A stretch of DNA of 64,000 nucleotides from contig NC_057011.1 in NCBI RefSeq assembly GCF_000002595.2, positions 2,817,087 to 2,881,086 of the forward strand, given 5' to 3'. The notes under the pieces are model-generated. The model had not been told where the DNA came from. It did no database searches and saw only the letters and a program-made list of their open reading frames with translations. Numbering within the stretch: the first letter of the stretch is position 1; each line of letters opens with the position of its first letter. The translations under genes and the position numbers were made by a program. This stretch comes from Chlamydomonas reinhardtii (lineage: Eukaryota; Chlorophyta; Chlorophyceae; Chlamydomonadales; Chlamydomonadaceae). Shown piece after piece: positions 44,590 through 55,263 of the stretch.

Positions 44590-46365
44590 GTCAATTGTCC
44601 CACATCGCCTTCGCTACCTCTGCGGGCCTGCACCCACTCACACTGCCCACACACGAACACCCCCGGCCCCACACATACCTACAAGACCAAGCCACGGCAC
44701 CGCACATGAGCCGCATTGACGACCTACTAGTAAGCCACCACACCCACGCCACCATCACCACAACAGGAGGCGGACAGGAAACGGCGCATGAATGCGGTGA
44801 CGCCCTCGACCACCGTGCCCTCCTCTCCAGCGTCCCCCTCGCTGCCCTCCGCCTCTACCCCTTCCCCACGGCACCTGCCGCCCCCTCCAACCCCGACGCA
44901 TGGGTAAACAACCATCCACCAACCAAAGACCAACGCGAGAAAGCGCGCATCAAGATGGAGGAAACCATTGGACAAGAGATCGCCGACCTACTCAACACGC
45001 TACAACCCGCACACCTCGCCATCACCATCAAGCTATACCTGCCGGCCTCACCCCCGCCCAAGCTGAACGAAACACACCAAGCCCTGCGGAGTTCCGTGCC
45101 CTTCCTGAAGTTAGTGCCGCCGATACCACGTCCATCAGCAACACACTTGAAACCATCCTCCAAAAGTGCCTGGACGTTCTCAAAACCTACTGCGACAAGA
45201 AACCGCCGCGTGCCAGCACTACAAGCCCACGACGCCACACGTCCAAACCCGTGACACGCCTCCTGAATACAACCCCCCAGCTCAAAGACAAACTCGCGGC
45301 CGCCCTTACCGTCACAAACGCAGCGGGCGCCACCCCACCAACCGCCACGCCTCACCCCACCCCGACGCCCCCGCCCAACACCACCAGCCCCACACCTGCC
45401 CCGGCCCCCGCAGACGCCGACACACCCACCACCATCAGGAGTCAGCTACTCAACGCACACACCCTCCTTTGCACCGCAAAAAAGGAAGCAAGAAAACTCA
45501 ATACCAATGGTTGCAACACAGCCACAGCGCGCACACCAGAAGGTTTTCGATGAGACGGACCAGCCACGTGGCACGCCCGCCCTCACTGACCCCATCACCA
45601 AAGAGGCCCACACCAAGCCCGGACAAATTCTGAACAGCATCCACCAGCACTTCACCGCCCAACTCCTACCCATCAACGGCCCTCGCACAGGACAATACAA
45701 CATACCCGACAGCGAGAAACAGTACCCCTGGAGCCGGCCCGACGCACCCGACCGCATGCCGGCCCTATCCAAGCCAACCGACGCACCCGCCACCTTACTG
45801 CCAGGTATTGCTGACAGCACCACGTTCTTTGGCTGCGTCAACCACCTGTCTCGCCGCAAGGCCCCGGGACCCGACGGAATACCGAACTAACTACTCCAGC
45901 CTACAATACCCACCAGCCTACAAACAGCCATACACCAACTCATGACTCTCATGTGGGTAAAAGCGCACATCCCTACACACTGGACACAGTCCGACGCCGT
46001 CCTCTTACCCAAAGAAGGAGACCCCCTGCTGATACAGAATAAGCGGCCCATCGCGCTGGCGAACACCCTCTACCAGCTGTATACCTCCCTCATCACTGTG
46101 AATGCCGCTCTGTTTAGCGAACAAGCCCACATCTTCACGGAGTCACAAGAAGGCTTTCTCAGAGGCCGCAATACCGAACGGCAAGTCCAAAACCTGCTCC
46201 ACGCCATAGAAGACGCCGCCACCACCGGACGCGACCTCTTCCTACTGTACTTGGATTTCACCTCCGCATTCAACACGATAGACCATGACAAACTGCTCAT
46301 TGTCATGCACGATCTAGGCTACCCCACCGACCTGATTGAGGTGGTACGGGACCTCTACGGCAAAC
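44590..46365 (+). mobile_element. Old Dualen-like LINE fragment: APE C-terminus to RT palm, degraded
   Basis: Plus-strand pieces read, in order: MSRIDDLLVSHH (APE C-terminus), a Pro/Thr-rich linker, CVNHLSRRKAPGPDGIPN (RT start, followed by a stop), then WVKAHIPTHWTQSDAVLLPK ... KRPIALANTLYQL ... EGFLRGRNTERQ ... LYLDFTSAFNTIDHDKLL (RT motif A, catalytic Asp). The frame is broken several times in the first half. The RT ends abruptly at 46365, where the ATT-rich tail of the younger LINE begins, so it was interrupted before motifs B-E. The protein is clearly related to, but diverged from, the element at 46.4-53.9 kb. Confidence 0.8.
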
Positions 46366-46502
46366 ATAATAATAATAATTCAAACGCCGGCCCATGGGGC
46401 CTGGCGTGGATTATCGGGGTAAGGTGGCTAGGGCGAGGAGGCCCATCCCCCTCGCGCTGCCACCTCACCACGCACTCCGAGGAGGTGTGGGGGAGCCGTG
46501 GC

Positions 46503-46935
46503 TCACCCACCTCTCGGTTTGAGTTCCTGCTCGGTTACTCGGCGCATTTTGATAATGCCGCCCGCACTGTTCACAGCGTGTGTGTGGAGCCTCTCTCCGC
46601 ATACTCGTGCGGCTGTGTGGGTCACCCCAAGTTGAGAGGTGAGCAGCTTAGTGAGGTTGCAAGGGATGGCCCCAGTCACTCCGAGCGCAAGGCATTCATT
46701 GGTGGAGTAGTGGACCGTCCATCCGGCCGCTTCCAGCAGTCGCTTGAGTTCTTGATGTTGTTGAGATTTTTCTTCCCGCTTGTCCAAATGGCGAACGTCA
46801 GAGCTGTAACCGATTTCAAGGATATAGATGGGCAGCCGTGCTTTGTTCAGGGGCGGGCGGTACCCTTCTCTATGTGTTTCATGGGCGGGCAGGTTTGGGA
46901 TGAACAGAATGTCAGGTCTGAGCCTTGTAATAAGG
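46503..46935 (-). CDS. LINE polyprotein part 3: restriction-like endonuclease (RLE)
   Basis: Reads LRPDILFIPN (PD), then IYILEIGYSSDVRHLDKREE (E-x-G with the following Asp/Lys), then KSQQHQELKRLLEAAGWTVH. This is the PD-(D/E)xK order of R2/CRE-type endonucleases with the downstream QH...L...L..xGW helix. RLEs nick the target for target-primed reverse transcription. It stands one base out of frame with the RNase H part (AAERTSSPLITRLRPD overlaps GEDIITPYYKAQT), so a one-base indel separates them. The stop is at 46503; the 3' untranslated part to the ATT tail is about 120 bases. Confidence 0.75.
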
Positions 46936-49900
46936 GGTGATGATGTCCTCTCCGCAGCCAGCCAGGCGGGGGGGGCGTTGTGCAGACGCATAGTGTGGCA
47001 GGTCGGCTAGCGGGCCCGCGTCCATGACCATGAACCCGTTCCCGTAGGTCCCTTTGGAGATGCATTTGGCGACACGCTGGACTGCCCAGTTGTGCCGATT
47101 GATGTACGCGCCTTTCATTTTAGGGTGTGTGCAGCCTCCGAGGATGTGCCCGCCGGAGTCAGGGGTGTGGCAGAGGGGGCAGTTGCCGTTCCCTCCCAGG
47201 CGGTAGCGCCGTTTAAGCTGTGCGTTGAAGAGGTAGCCGTAGCGGGCGTAGAGTATTTGCTTGACCAGCCAGGGGTGCCTGGTGGAGCTGGCGAGGGTGC
47301 GGTTGCTGAGGGTGGGGCACATGTTGGCAGATGCTTCCGCCCATTGCTCCAGCACTGGTGTATTATTGGTAAAGCCTTGTTGTGCTTCGGGGGGCAATGA
47401 GTTCAGGACTCCACGGTTTAGGTCACTTAGGTAGAAATTGTCAGAGTTGCGTTTGGGCCACCAGATGTTGGACCACGGTTCGTCTGGTGCTAAGCGTATG
47501 GCCTGCCCCATGGCCTCCATGTCATTGGCGGCGACTTTGGCGGCACCTTTGTCAGCTTCCTCGTTGCCGAGGAGCCCTGTGTGAGAGCGGACTTTCAGCA
47601 GCTGGACTGGGACCCCGGCGTCGGCATACATTTGTAGCTCGTGGAGTATGTTTTCCAGCAGGTTTTTATGCTTGGATAGTAGGAGTCGTTGTGGTGCAGT
47701 AAGGGCTCGGCGGATCAAGTAGAGAGACACTAGGGAATCACTGGCTATGGTTACTTGGGTCATGCCCAGCAGACAGAGTCGGGGGCGGATGTATTCTAAC
47801 GCAACGAGAATGGCTGATAGTTCGGCTCTCTGGATTGTGTTGGTGCTGTTGAGGCCGCCTGGTTCGACGTAGATGTGTTCGGTCTGTTGGGACCACGCGC
47901 AGGCGCCGAGTTTGTTCATTTCGTTGCCATCTTCACCGGCCGCAACTTTGATGCAAGATCCGTCGGTCCAAACAATGGTGGCGGCATCGTACAGGTAGCT
48001 GCTCCGAGTGGGGAAGGCAGCTCGTGTGGTGTAGAGGGCAGAGAGCGTGGGCATGGGCGTAGGGCATGTGTCCAGGCCCCGTGCTGCTGGGGCTTGGGGT
48101 CTAGTTAGCTGCTTTGCACGGGCTTTTGCACGGTGGCTGTATGGTCGGCCCGGTGGGGCTGTGCGGTCACGGGGGAGGGTTACGCGCGCGGGCCACTTCA
48201 GTGGTTGTCGGCGCCCTGGGGGTTGCGAGGTCGGTGGTGGCACCGCTCCAAGGTCGGCCAGGGAGGTTTGGAGACGTGTCAGGTTGTTGTTGGAGTTGAG
48301 TGCTTGTACCCCTGTGGTGTTCGCAATGAGGAGTAGCTGCAGGCCCTGCTTGCTGCTGGCAGCCTCGTCGGCCGCCCCGAGGCCATCTAACATGCTAGAG
48401 GCGGATACGCCAGGCGGAATCAGGGCCAGGATGGTGACATGCGGACTCGCAAGGCACCGGCTGGCGGCGCCTTTGCCTTGTGGGATAATCATGAAGGTAA
48501 TGGCGGGGGTGGCCTGGTGTTCTAGGTGTTCGATCGATGCTGTTGCCCACGCCAGTGCCTTTGTGCAGGCGTCGGGGTCAGGGTCAGGGTGGGCGAGGGA
48601 AAGGCCATCAAACGGGGCCGTGTACGCATCATGTGAGGCCCCGAAGAGGGAGTCAGCTGCGTGTTGGCTGTAATATTTAGTGGCCCGGCCCGAGCAGTTG
48701 AGTGGAGAGGCAAAGCGTTCCACCAGCCCCACTGGGCGGTCAGGGTCTGAGTGTGTCGAGGCAAGGCAGTTATACAGCGCCGGCTTCAGGGACTCGGGGA
48801 GAGAGCGCTCACGTGCGGGGGCCGACTTGCATGTCTTGCCTTTGCTGTCTACCCGTGCGCGGAGTAGCAGTTTAGCCAAGTCTTCCGGGAAGCCCCCTTG
48901 AGATCGGTGCGGGCTGGTTGCGTCATGGTGGGTAGATAGGGCGTGGTCATACCGAGCTTTAAGAGTCAGCAAGGTGCCTAGCGTAATGGATGCTATGTGG
49001 CGTCCGGTAGGGCTGTAGACATGGGCGAGGGTGCGTTCATCAGTGTATGTGTCTGGGATTTGGATTGTATACCTTCCGGTGGGGTGGACGTCGAGGTAGG
49101 GATTGCACGGGTTGGTGTCAATGCGCGTGTTCTGTTTGGTGGTACGTTGGACGTGGGACGCGGCCACGTCGGCTTGCGTCCATCGCCCTTGCTGTTGGGC
49201 AGGTGTAAGACGGGCGTCTTTGGGCTTGGGTTGTGGCATGGGTGTAGGGGGTTCTGCAAGTTTCCGCAAGTGTTCGGAGATGGCAGGGGTCCACCCTTGG
49301 AGGGTGGGGCATTTGTCTACGGGTTCGCTGGTGGGGTCCCATTTCATGCGCAGGAAATGTTTGCAGCACGCTTGCCCGTATCCCATGTGTGCGGCAGCAG
49401 TCCCAGTATACTTCATGCGGGTGTAGGCCTCAGCCGCTCCTTTAACGATGGTTGTGTCCTTCCAAGCTACCTCATAGTAGCGCTCGGTGTGGAGACTGTC
49501 ACCCTTCTCTGGGGCAGTGACGGCTTTAGTGATGGGCCCAGCTTGAATGTGCGAGATTTCCTCTATGTCGTGGTACAGGGAGTACACTAGTTGCTTCGCT
49601 GCTTGGGCAACATGGTATGCCTGCGTCGGCCAGGGTAGTTTGCCTGTCAGGAGCTGGAGTCGGATTCCCATCCAACGCTTGAAGGGTCTTGGTTGGGGTG
49701 GGTGGTCATCCAAGTGTGCACGGAGGCGTTCACGCTCCTGCATATATTCTGCACGCATTTGTCCTTGTGGGTCGTGGTCAGCCTGGCGGGGGTCGTGGCT
49801 GTCCCCCGGTGTGGCACCAGTGATGTTCGGCCAGTTTGGAGGCTCAGGTGCAATCATGAAATCCCCAGTGTCTGCCCATCTCGGTCGGGAGTCATAAGCA

Positions 49901-50160
49901 CAGGTGGGAGGTGTTGTTGGCGGGTTTGCGGATATGTAAGCTGTGACGGGGTTTAGCGGATTGGTGTCGTCCACCTGACTACCCAGGAAGTAGGGGTCTG
50001 CGAGGTGGGCTGGGATTGTACGGGTCGGGTTGGGGCGAGTGCGGTTTTGCGGGAACTTGCTGTGGTGGCGGGGAATTCCAAGTCGAGGCATGCGGTTGGT
50101 TCCTTGCATGTCTTTTTGTACATTGGCAAAGTAGTGTGGTGCCCACATGACAAAGTGACC
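46912..50160 (-). CDS. LINE polyprotein part 2: methyltransferase-like fold, RNase H and CCHC-like finger
   Basis: Uninterrupted over 1,078 codons. About 48745-48300 reads VERFASPLNC ... YYSQHAADSLFGASHD ... LAHPDPD ... PAITFMIIPQG ... LLLIANTTGV. This follows the PCIF1 (cap-adenosine N6-methyltransferase) order FASPLNC, FGS, NPPF, LSFxVFxPEW closely, but the catalytic NPPF is replaced by HPDP, so activity is doubtful. About 47975-47500 is RNase H: IVWTDGSCI (first Asp), RAELSAILVALE (Glu), IASDSLVSLYL (Asp), KVRSHTGLLGNEEAD (His, Asp); the tetrad is complete. About 47195-47130 has CPLCHTPDSGGHILGGC, a LINE-type finger. The frame ends at 46912, where the RLE continues one base out of phase. 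Confidence 0.75.
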   Translation of the reverse strand, partial: GHFVMWAPHYFANVQKDMQGTNRMPRLGIPRHHSKFPQNRTRPNPTRTIPAHLADPYFLGSQVDDTNPLNPVTAYISANPPTTPPTCAYDSRPRWADTGDFMIAPEPPNWPNITGATPGDSHDPRQADHDPQGQMRAEYMQERERLRAHLDDHPPQPRPFKRWMGIRLQLLTGKLPWPTQAYHVAQAAKQLVYSLYHDIEEISHIQAGPITKAVTAPEKGDSLHTERYYEVAWKDTTIVKGAAEAYTRMKYTGTAAAHMGYGQACCKHFLRMKWDPTSEPVDKCPTLQGWTPAISEHLRKLAEPPTPMPQPKPKDARLTPAQQQGRWTQADVAASHVQRTTKQNTRIDTNPCNPYLDVHPTGRYTIQIPDTYTDERTLAHVYSPTGRHIASITLGTLLTLKARYDHALSTHHDATSPHRSQGGFPEDLAKLLLRARVDSKGKTCKSAPARERSLPESLKPALYNCLASTHSDPDRPVGLVERFASPLNCSGRATKYYSQHAADSLFGASHDAYTAPFDGLSLAHPDPDPDACTKALAWATASIEHLEHQATPAITFMIIPQGKGAASRCLASPHVTILALIPPGVSASSMLDGLGAADEAASSKQGLQLLLIANTTGVQALNSNNNLTRLQTSLADLGAVPPPTSQPPGRRQPLKWPARVTLPRDRTAPPGRPYSHRAKARAKQLTRPQAPAARGLDTCPTPMPTLSALYTTRAAFPTRSSYLYDAATIVWTDGSCIKVAAGEDGNEMNKLGACAWSQQTEHIYVEPGGLNSTNTIQRAELSAILVALEYIRPRLCLLGMTQVTIASDSLVSLYLIRRALTAPQRLLLSKHKNLLENILHELQMYADAGVPVQLLKVRSHTGLLGNEEADKGAAKVAANDMEAMGQAIRLAPDEPWSNIWWPKRNSDNFYLSDLNRGVLNSLPPEAQQGFTNNTPVLEQWAEASANMCPTLSNRTLASSTRHPWLVKQILYARYGYLFNAQLKRRYRLGGNGNCPLCHTPDSGGHILGGCTHPKMKGAYINRHNWAVQRVAKCISKGTYGNGFMVMDAGPLADLPHYASAQRPPRLAGCGEDIITPYYKAQT

Positions 50161-53100
50161 GGGGGACCGGAGTCATTTTCATCGGGGTCGTTGTTTAGTA
50201 TAAAGCCAGATTTCTCTGTGTGGCTGCGCATATCGGTAGGTGGCAGTGGGTCGTGCCGGGGGTCAGCATCAATCTTTTGCTGTAGGCGCTTGATGGCGTT
50301 GGGTCGTTGTTTCTTACTTTTTGGCTGCTGGTGGGCCGTTGTGAGGGACGCTACTGTGGGTGGTGTCTGGGTGTTGGGGGCGTCCGGGCCCGCTGGTGTT
50401 GTTAGTGGGGGCGTGGGCTGTGTTAGTGGCAGTGGCATGGGTTGCGCTAGTGGCGGGGTAGGCAGTGTGTCTGTCGGAGTTTGGGTTAGAGTTGCCGTTG
50501 GCGACTGGGTTGGTGCTGTGGGTGGGGCACCTGTTGTTCTCAGCATGTGGGCTAACATGGTTTGGCGCTGGCGGGGGCCTAGGCCATTTGGGTGTTGGGG
50601 TGTTTGAGCCTCGGTATTGGGGTGTAATGCAGTCATGTGTTGGAGGTGGGCGTCCATCGTAGATTGGGTTGTTAGCTCGCCCGGGGTGGCATTGCGGGGT
50701 AGGAGGGCGGCAAAGGCTGGCGTGTTGGGTAGGGCTCTGTATCGCTGCGGAAGGGGTAAGTGACATTTGTAGTTTTCAGCCTGGTTGAAAGGTGCCTCAC
50801 GGGCACCATCGCATTCCGCGCTCAGGCATAGGCTAAGGCGGTTTAGGGCCACTCGGTGCTTATGCTGGCATTGGTTGCGTGGCAGGTGTTGGAAGAGGAT
50901 GTCAGAAGGAATGAGGCATGCGCGCCCCTCGGGTGTACGCTCTTTACCTACAAGGTTTCGCAAATCAAGGCCGGCTTGTGTCAAGGTAAGGACCAAGTGG
51001 TGTGAGATAGGGTGTGAGCTGCGGCTGATTGCGGTTAGCAGTGTGTTGGGTGGCCCTTTGTATGGGGCCCCGTGGTCCCATATGGTGAGGTTATAGGCGC
51101 GCATGATGCTGAGTTGTTTCAGTGTCGTATAGTAGTGGCTTTCATGGCGGAGTTTGTGCATGTCTGTAGTGCCGGCTATTCTGGTCTGTAGTTCAAGCAG
51201 GGCATGTGTGACCATTCCCAGGCGGCCTGGGTCATTCAGGGCCAATGTTAGGGCCCGTGTTGCTTTCTGCACATAGATTGGGAGCAGGGAGCCGACTCCT
51301 AGGCCGGACATTTCTGCTGGCGTTAGGACGGCTCGCGTGGGGAACCCGCGGCTGAGGCGATAGCATGTTCTGGCCAGGCGTGCGATCATATTGTCAAGTG
51401 TGCGTATGTCATTTTCCGTGTAGGGCATGACGGCGAAACTATATGCAGCAACGGATTGAATGCACGATTTGATGATGCGCAGGCATTGCTCTGGTGAGGC
51501 TTGACATGTTTGGAGGCTTAGGCTTTTGTCCGTGATATTTTTGCATAGGTACGCAAATTCGGGCCCCCAGTTTAGGGTCATTGTGACTTGCACACCGAGG
51601 TACTTGAACGGTTCCGTCGCTGGAAGGTAGGGTATACTTGTGGTGCCAATGTGGATTTTGTTGTCCAGCATTGATCTTAGTGTACGGTTGCAGGTGGGCC
51701 CGTTCAGACCCTTGTCTTGCATGGCTCTGCGGTGCAGGATACCAGTGACTCTGCACTTTGCGTGGTTAACCTGGAGGCCTGCCCACTCAGAGTACCGGTG
51801 TATTTTGTCGCATTGGATTCGGAGGTCGCTTAAGGTGTTTGTAAGCACTGCCAGGTCATCGGCGTAGGCTGCGGAGGAGCAGTTGTAGCGGGCATTCAGG
51901 TGGGGTGGTAGGCAGCCGTAGGAGTAGCCGCGCCCCCCAACATGCAGCCAGCGGATGAGTGGTTCTATGAACACCAGGAATAGGACGGGTGAGAGTGTGT
52001 CTCCTTGTACAGTGCCACGTTCAATGTAGATAGGGGCAGTCAGGCCATGTTCAGAGCGTATGTAGGTGCGCGCATTGGAGTAGAGGTTTTGGACCACACG
52101 AATCAGGTCGTGTGGCATGCCGAGGTCCCACATAATTTCCAAAAGCCTGTCGTGTGAGATTGTGTTGAAGGCGCTTGAGAAGTCGGCATACATCACATAT
52201 ATGTCTTGTTTGGTCAGGCCTGCATCTTCTAGTGCGTGCACTAGGTTTAGAGTTTGTCGTTCCGTGTTGCGGTACCGCAGAAACCCTTCTTGTGTCTCGC
52301 TGAATAAGTCTAGGTCGTGTGAGATGTCAGATATGGCTACGGTTATAAGGCTTGTCCAGAGTTTATATGTAGTATTGGCAAGTGCAATGGGCCGGTAATT
52401 TTTTAGGAGGAGCGGGTCTCCTGGTTTGGGAAGCAGGACTGTTTCGCTGGCCGTCCACGAGGCTGGTGTATGTGCCCTCACCCACATCAGGGTAAGGAGG
52501 TTATGCAGAGTGCTACGCAAGGTTTGCGGTAAGGCGCGAAGCAACTCATTGGGTATGCCATCTGGTCCTGGGGACTTGTTGCGGCTCAGGTGGTCAATGC
52601 ACGAGTCAAAGTTGGTGCTGTCAGCAATGCTGGGGAGCAGCGCGTGCGTTGGTGGTGTGGTTGCGCTGTGTAGGGTAAAGGTGTCAGGGGCACTGTTCTT
52701 GTATTTAGGGTCGAATGGGTAGGTATTGTTGGGCAGTCTATCTTCAGGCTTATATTTTCCTGTTCGGGGTCCAGTGATGGTGGCTCCCTGGCCCTGGAAG
52801 TAGGTATGGATGGCGTCCAGTATTGAGGATTTGTCGGTGCAGTGTGCTTTGGTGTGTGGGTGTAGGAGTGCAGGGATACCTCGTGTTTGCTCGTTTGTGG
52901 AGAAAATGTCCTTATGGGCTTGTTTGGCTCGTGTGGCAAGTTTGTGCTGGAAACGGGCTTTGGCTTTTTTGATATCATCTTGTGTTTGTTTCTTGAGAAG
53001 TTTGCGTAGGGATTGTCCCGCGGTTTTAATCTTCTCGATTAACTCCGCTATGGCACGGGTGCCTGGGGGCGGTCGTGGGCTGCGGGCGGGTTGCGGCGTG

Positions 53101-53940
53101 ACAGCTGTTGCTGGGTGGGTTTCCCCATTCTCGGCGGGCTGAGGGGGGGAAGGGGTGGTTGTCGCTGTCCCAGCCTCTGGTTGGGTAGGGCCCGTTTCTG
53201 GTTGGGTGGCTGCTGCGGGGTGTGTGTTGGGGGTTGTGTTGTTAAGTTGGTCGCATTGTGTGCGTAGTTGTTTGATTTCATCATGAGCCTTTCGTAGTTT
53301 CCTGCTGAGTCGGCGCGGGATGAACGCCCCACGTACTGGGGGTTTCTTCGGGCACATATCTACAAGGATGCTCAGTCCGTCTGTCAGTATGTCATGCAGT
53401 TGGGCGGCTAGAGCATCAAGGTTGGGTGTCTGAACTGCTGGGTCTTGTTGTAGGGCGTCCTGCAATTCTACGGCTGTGGTGGCTCCCGTTGCATGTTGGG
53501 CCAGGTGGGACTGGATTGCCGTGGTGGCTGGATGCAGTGCATTGGTCAGGGCGGCGATGGGTGTCGCAAGGTTGTGTTCTATTTTTGTCCGTGTTGCTTC
53601 TATGGTGGATTTGGGGACTGGCAGGACAACGTTACGCCAAAGGCCTGGGTTGTCAGGGGGGGTGGTCTCCGTCAGAGTGGCCATGCGTGAGGGCCAGAGT
53701 CGGAGAGGGAAGGTTGGTACACGTGAGTGTACGGAGTAGTGATCGAACAGGCCTCCACACGCTTCAACAGAGGTTAGCGCTGGAGTTGGACTGGTGGGGT
53801 CGGCGAGAGCTGCGCTTGCATTTTGGCAGAAGAGGATGTCGTCTATGCGGCTGGTGGGGAGGGTTGTGCCGTTTCGAGTCTGGTAGTAAGACATGCTGGT
53901 GCCTCCCCCGGGTTCAAGGCCAGTGAGCTCCACTATAACA
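50150..53940 (-). CDS. LINE polyprotein part 1: APE C-terminus and reverse transcriptase
   Basis: The frame is open from about 54095 to 49953; the LINE part begins near 53940. Seen: PTSRIDDILFC and FDHYSVHSRVP (last APE blocks with the SRIDxxL and DHxxV motifs); a 300-residue Pro/Thr-rich linker; HLSRNKSPGPDGIPNELL; NYRPIALANTTYKL; EGFLRYRNTERQ; YADFSSAFNTISHDRLLE (motif A); GTVQGDTLSPVLFLVFIEP (motif B); SAAYADDLAVL (motif C, YADD intact); then thumb sequence and a Pro/Thr-rich region. All RT catalytic motifs are intact. Near 50155 a run of five C on the coding strand is where the frame passes to part 2 (SGPPVT versus PGHFVMWAPHY), most simply a one-base indel. Confidence 0.85.
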
Positions 53941-54295
53941 ACGGGAAACCGCGTCTGGGCGCGTCTGGGCCGCGTCTGACCTGTGAGACGCGGTGTCAGA
54001 CGCGCCGAGACGCTGCGCGTTAAGGGGGAAACGCGGGGGAGACGCGGGAGAGACGCGATGGGGACGCAACCAGAAACAGTGAAGCGGGGCACCATTGCAG
54101 ATAGCGCGTTTCACTGCGTCTGCGAGACGCAATGGAACGCGAGTCGTGACGCGGTACAATTGCATGGAGAGCGCGTCTTAGCTAACGCGATGCGTCACAC
54201 CAGACGCTAGCCTGATACCCTAGACGCGCCGCGTCTCACACACACGCGATGCACGAGACGCACTGCGTCTTGAGACGCGATTCGAAAACAGAAAC
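53941..54295. repeat. Dense GACGC/GCGTC motif cluster
   Basis: Over about 350 bases the pentamer GACGC or its complement occurs roughly every 12-15 bases, often as GAGACGCG or GCGTCTC, with no fixed period. It directly adjoins the truncated 5' end of the LINE. Arg-rich frames across it are not credible genes. Confidence 0.6.
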
Positions 54296-54708
54296 ACGGG
54301 GGAACCGTACAATCCACGGAGAAACACATGAAACTCTTCATTCCAGAGCACGTTACACTGCCTCTATCCCACATCTGCGGCGGACCCTGGCTGCACACAT
54401 GTTTCAGGATTACTTGAACCGACCATCTCACTCGCTTTCCACGCAACTACGATCTGACAGTAAGTGCATCACAGTCAAAGGCGCTCTGTCGCCCATCACA
54501 GTCTCACTGTCATGCACATGCAGCACAGCAGTCCTCAAATGCCACTCGCTCATGCTGGAGTGGATGTCTACACAGGGTCCAAACATACTACCGCTAGGTG
54601 GTCTACACAGGGTCCAAACATCCTAATGCTCGGTAGCTAAGTCCAGAATAAGCCGTACTAGGCCTAGTCCGAACATTGTACAATCCATGTAGCACCAGCA
54701 TCGGCAGT
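54296..54708. other. No gene seen; short 35-bp tandem duplication
   Basis: TCTACACAGGGTCCAAACAT occurs at 54567 and again 35 bases later. The rest is unremarkable and probably 3' flank of the minus-strand gene that follows. Confidence 0.5.
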
Positions 54709-54711
54709 CTA

Positions 54712-55120
54712 CTTGCCCCTGGCGGCCTTGCCCCTGGCGGCCTTGCCAGCCTTCGCGGCCGGAACCTTGGCAGCCTTGCCCTCAGCGGCAGTCTTGGCAT
54801 CGGTCTTGGCCTTGGCAGCCGGGGCTACCACCTCATCGCCCTTGTGCTTCTGCATGGGATGGGGGCGTAGGCGCAACAATGATTCGCCATCATAAATTGG
54901 TGAAAGAAAACACGCAAGAGTACACTGGCGTAGACCAAGAACCACATGCATTAAGAATGCATTCTGCTGAACCCCACCCGAGAGCACCAACAATGCTGCC
55001 ACACACACCCTGAACCAGACGACGGAAGCTCGATCCCCCATTCACCTTAGCTGGCGCCTCGGCCGTCCTCTCATCCTTGCGCTTCTTCGCATCCGTCCGC
55101 TTCTTGTCGCCCAGCGCCTG
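54712..55120 (-). CDS. 3' exons of a lysine/alanine-rich protein gene (5' part in gap)
   Basis: Two exons: about 55120-55047 (ALGDKKRTDAKKRKDERTAE...AK, donor AAG|GTGAAT) and about 54856-54712 (acceptor CCATGCAG, then KHKGDEVVAPAAKAK, then three KAA/AARGK-type repeats to the stop). The joined tail is strongly basic, like the tails of linker histones or ribosomal proteins, but the folded part is lost in the N run to its right, so I give no function. It points away from the dioxygenase gene across the gap. Confidence 0.55.
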
Positions 55121-55163
55121 CATGACAGCAAGTGTGCCGCAATGCTGTGAAAGCGAACTTGCA

Positions 55164-55263
55164 NNNNNNNNNNNNNNNNNNNNNNNNNNNNNNNNNNNNN
55201 NNNNNNNNNNNNNNNNNNNNNNNNNNNNNNNNNNNNNNNNNNNNNNNNNNNNNNNNNNNNNNN
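55164..55263. other. Assembly gap (100 N)
   Basis: A run of exactly 100 N, the usual code for unknown size. The sequences on its two sides belong to divergent genes and share no overlap. Confidence 0.95.

Larger units (their letters stand above)
46366..53940 (-). mobile_element. Dualen-like LINE, 5'-truncated, with dual endonucleases
   Basis: About 7.6 kb on the minus strand. The 3' end is an (ATT)n tail at 46366-46380, inserted into the RT of an older relative. The 5' end lies inside the APE domain near 53940. Protein order: APE C-terminus, RT, long C-terminal region, PCIF1-like methyltransferase fold, RNase H, CCHC-like finger, RLE. An element with both APE and RLE plus RNase H is the definition of Dualen/RandI, described from Chlamydomonas reinhardtii. 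The coding sequence is nearly continuous: I see two single-base frame changes (near 50155 and near 46920). Confidence 0.85.

Noticed and set aside
54709-55041. Minus-strand frame as a single-exon membrane protein
   Set aside because: The N-terminal half is intron sequence; splice signals at 55046 and 54857 explain the basic tail as a separate exon.
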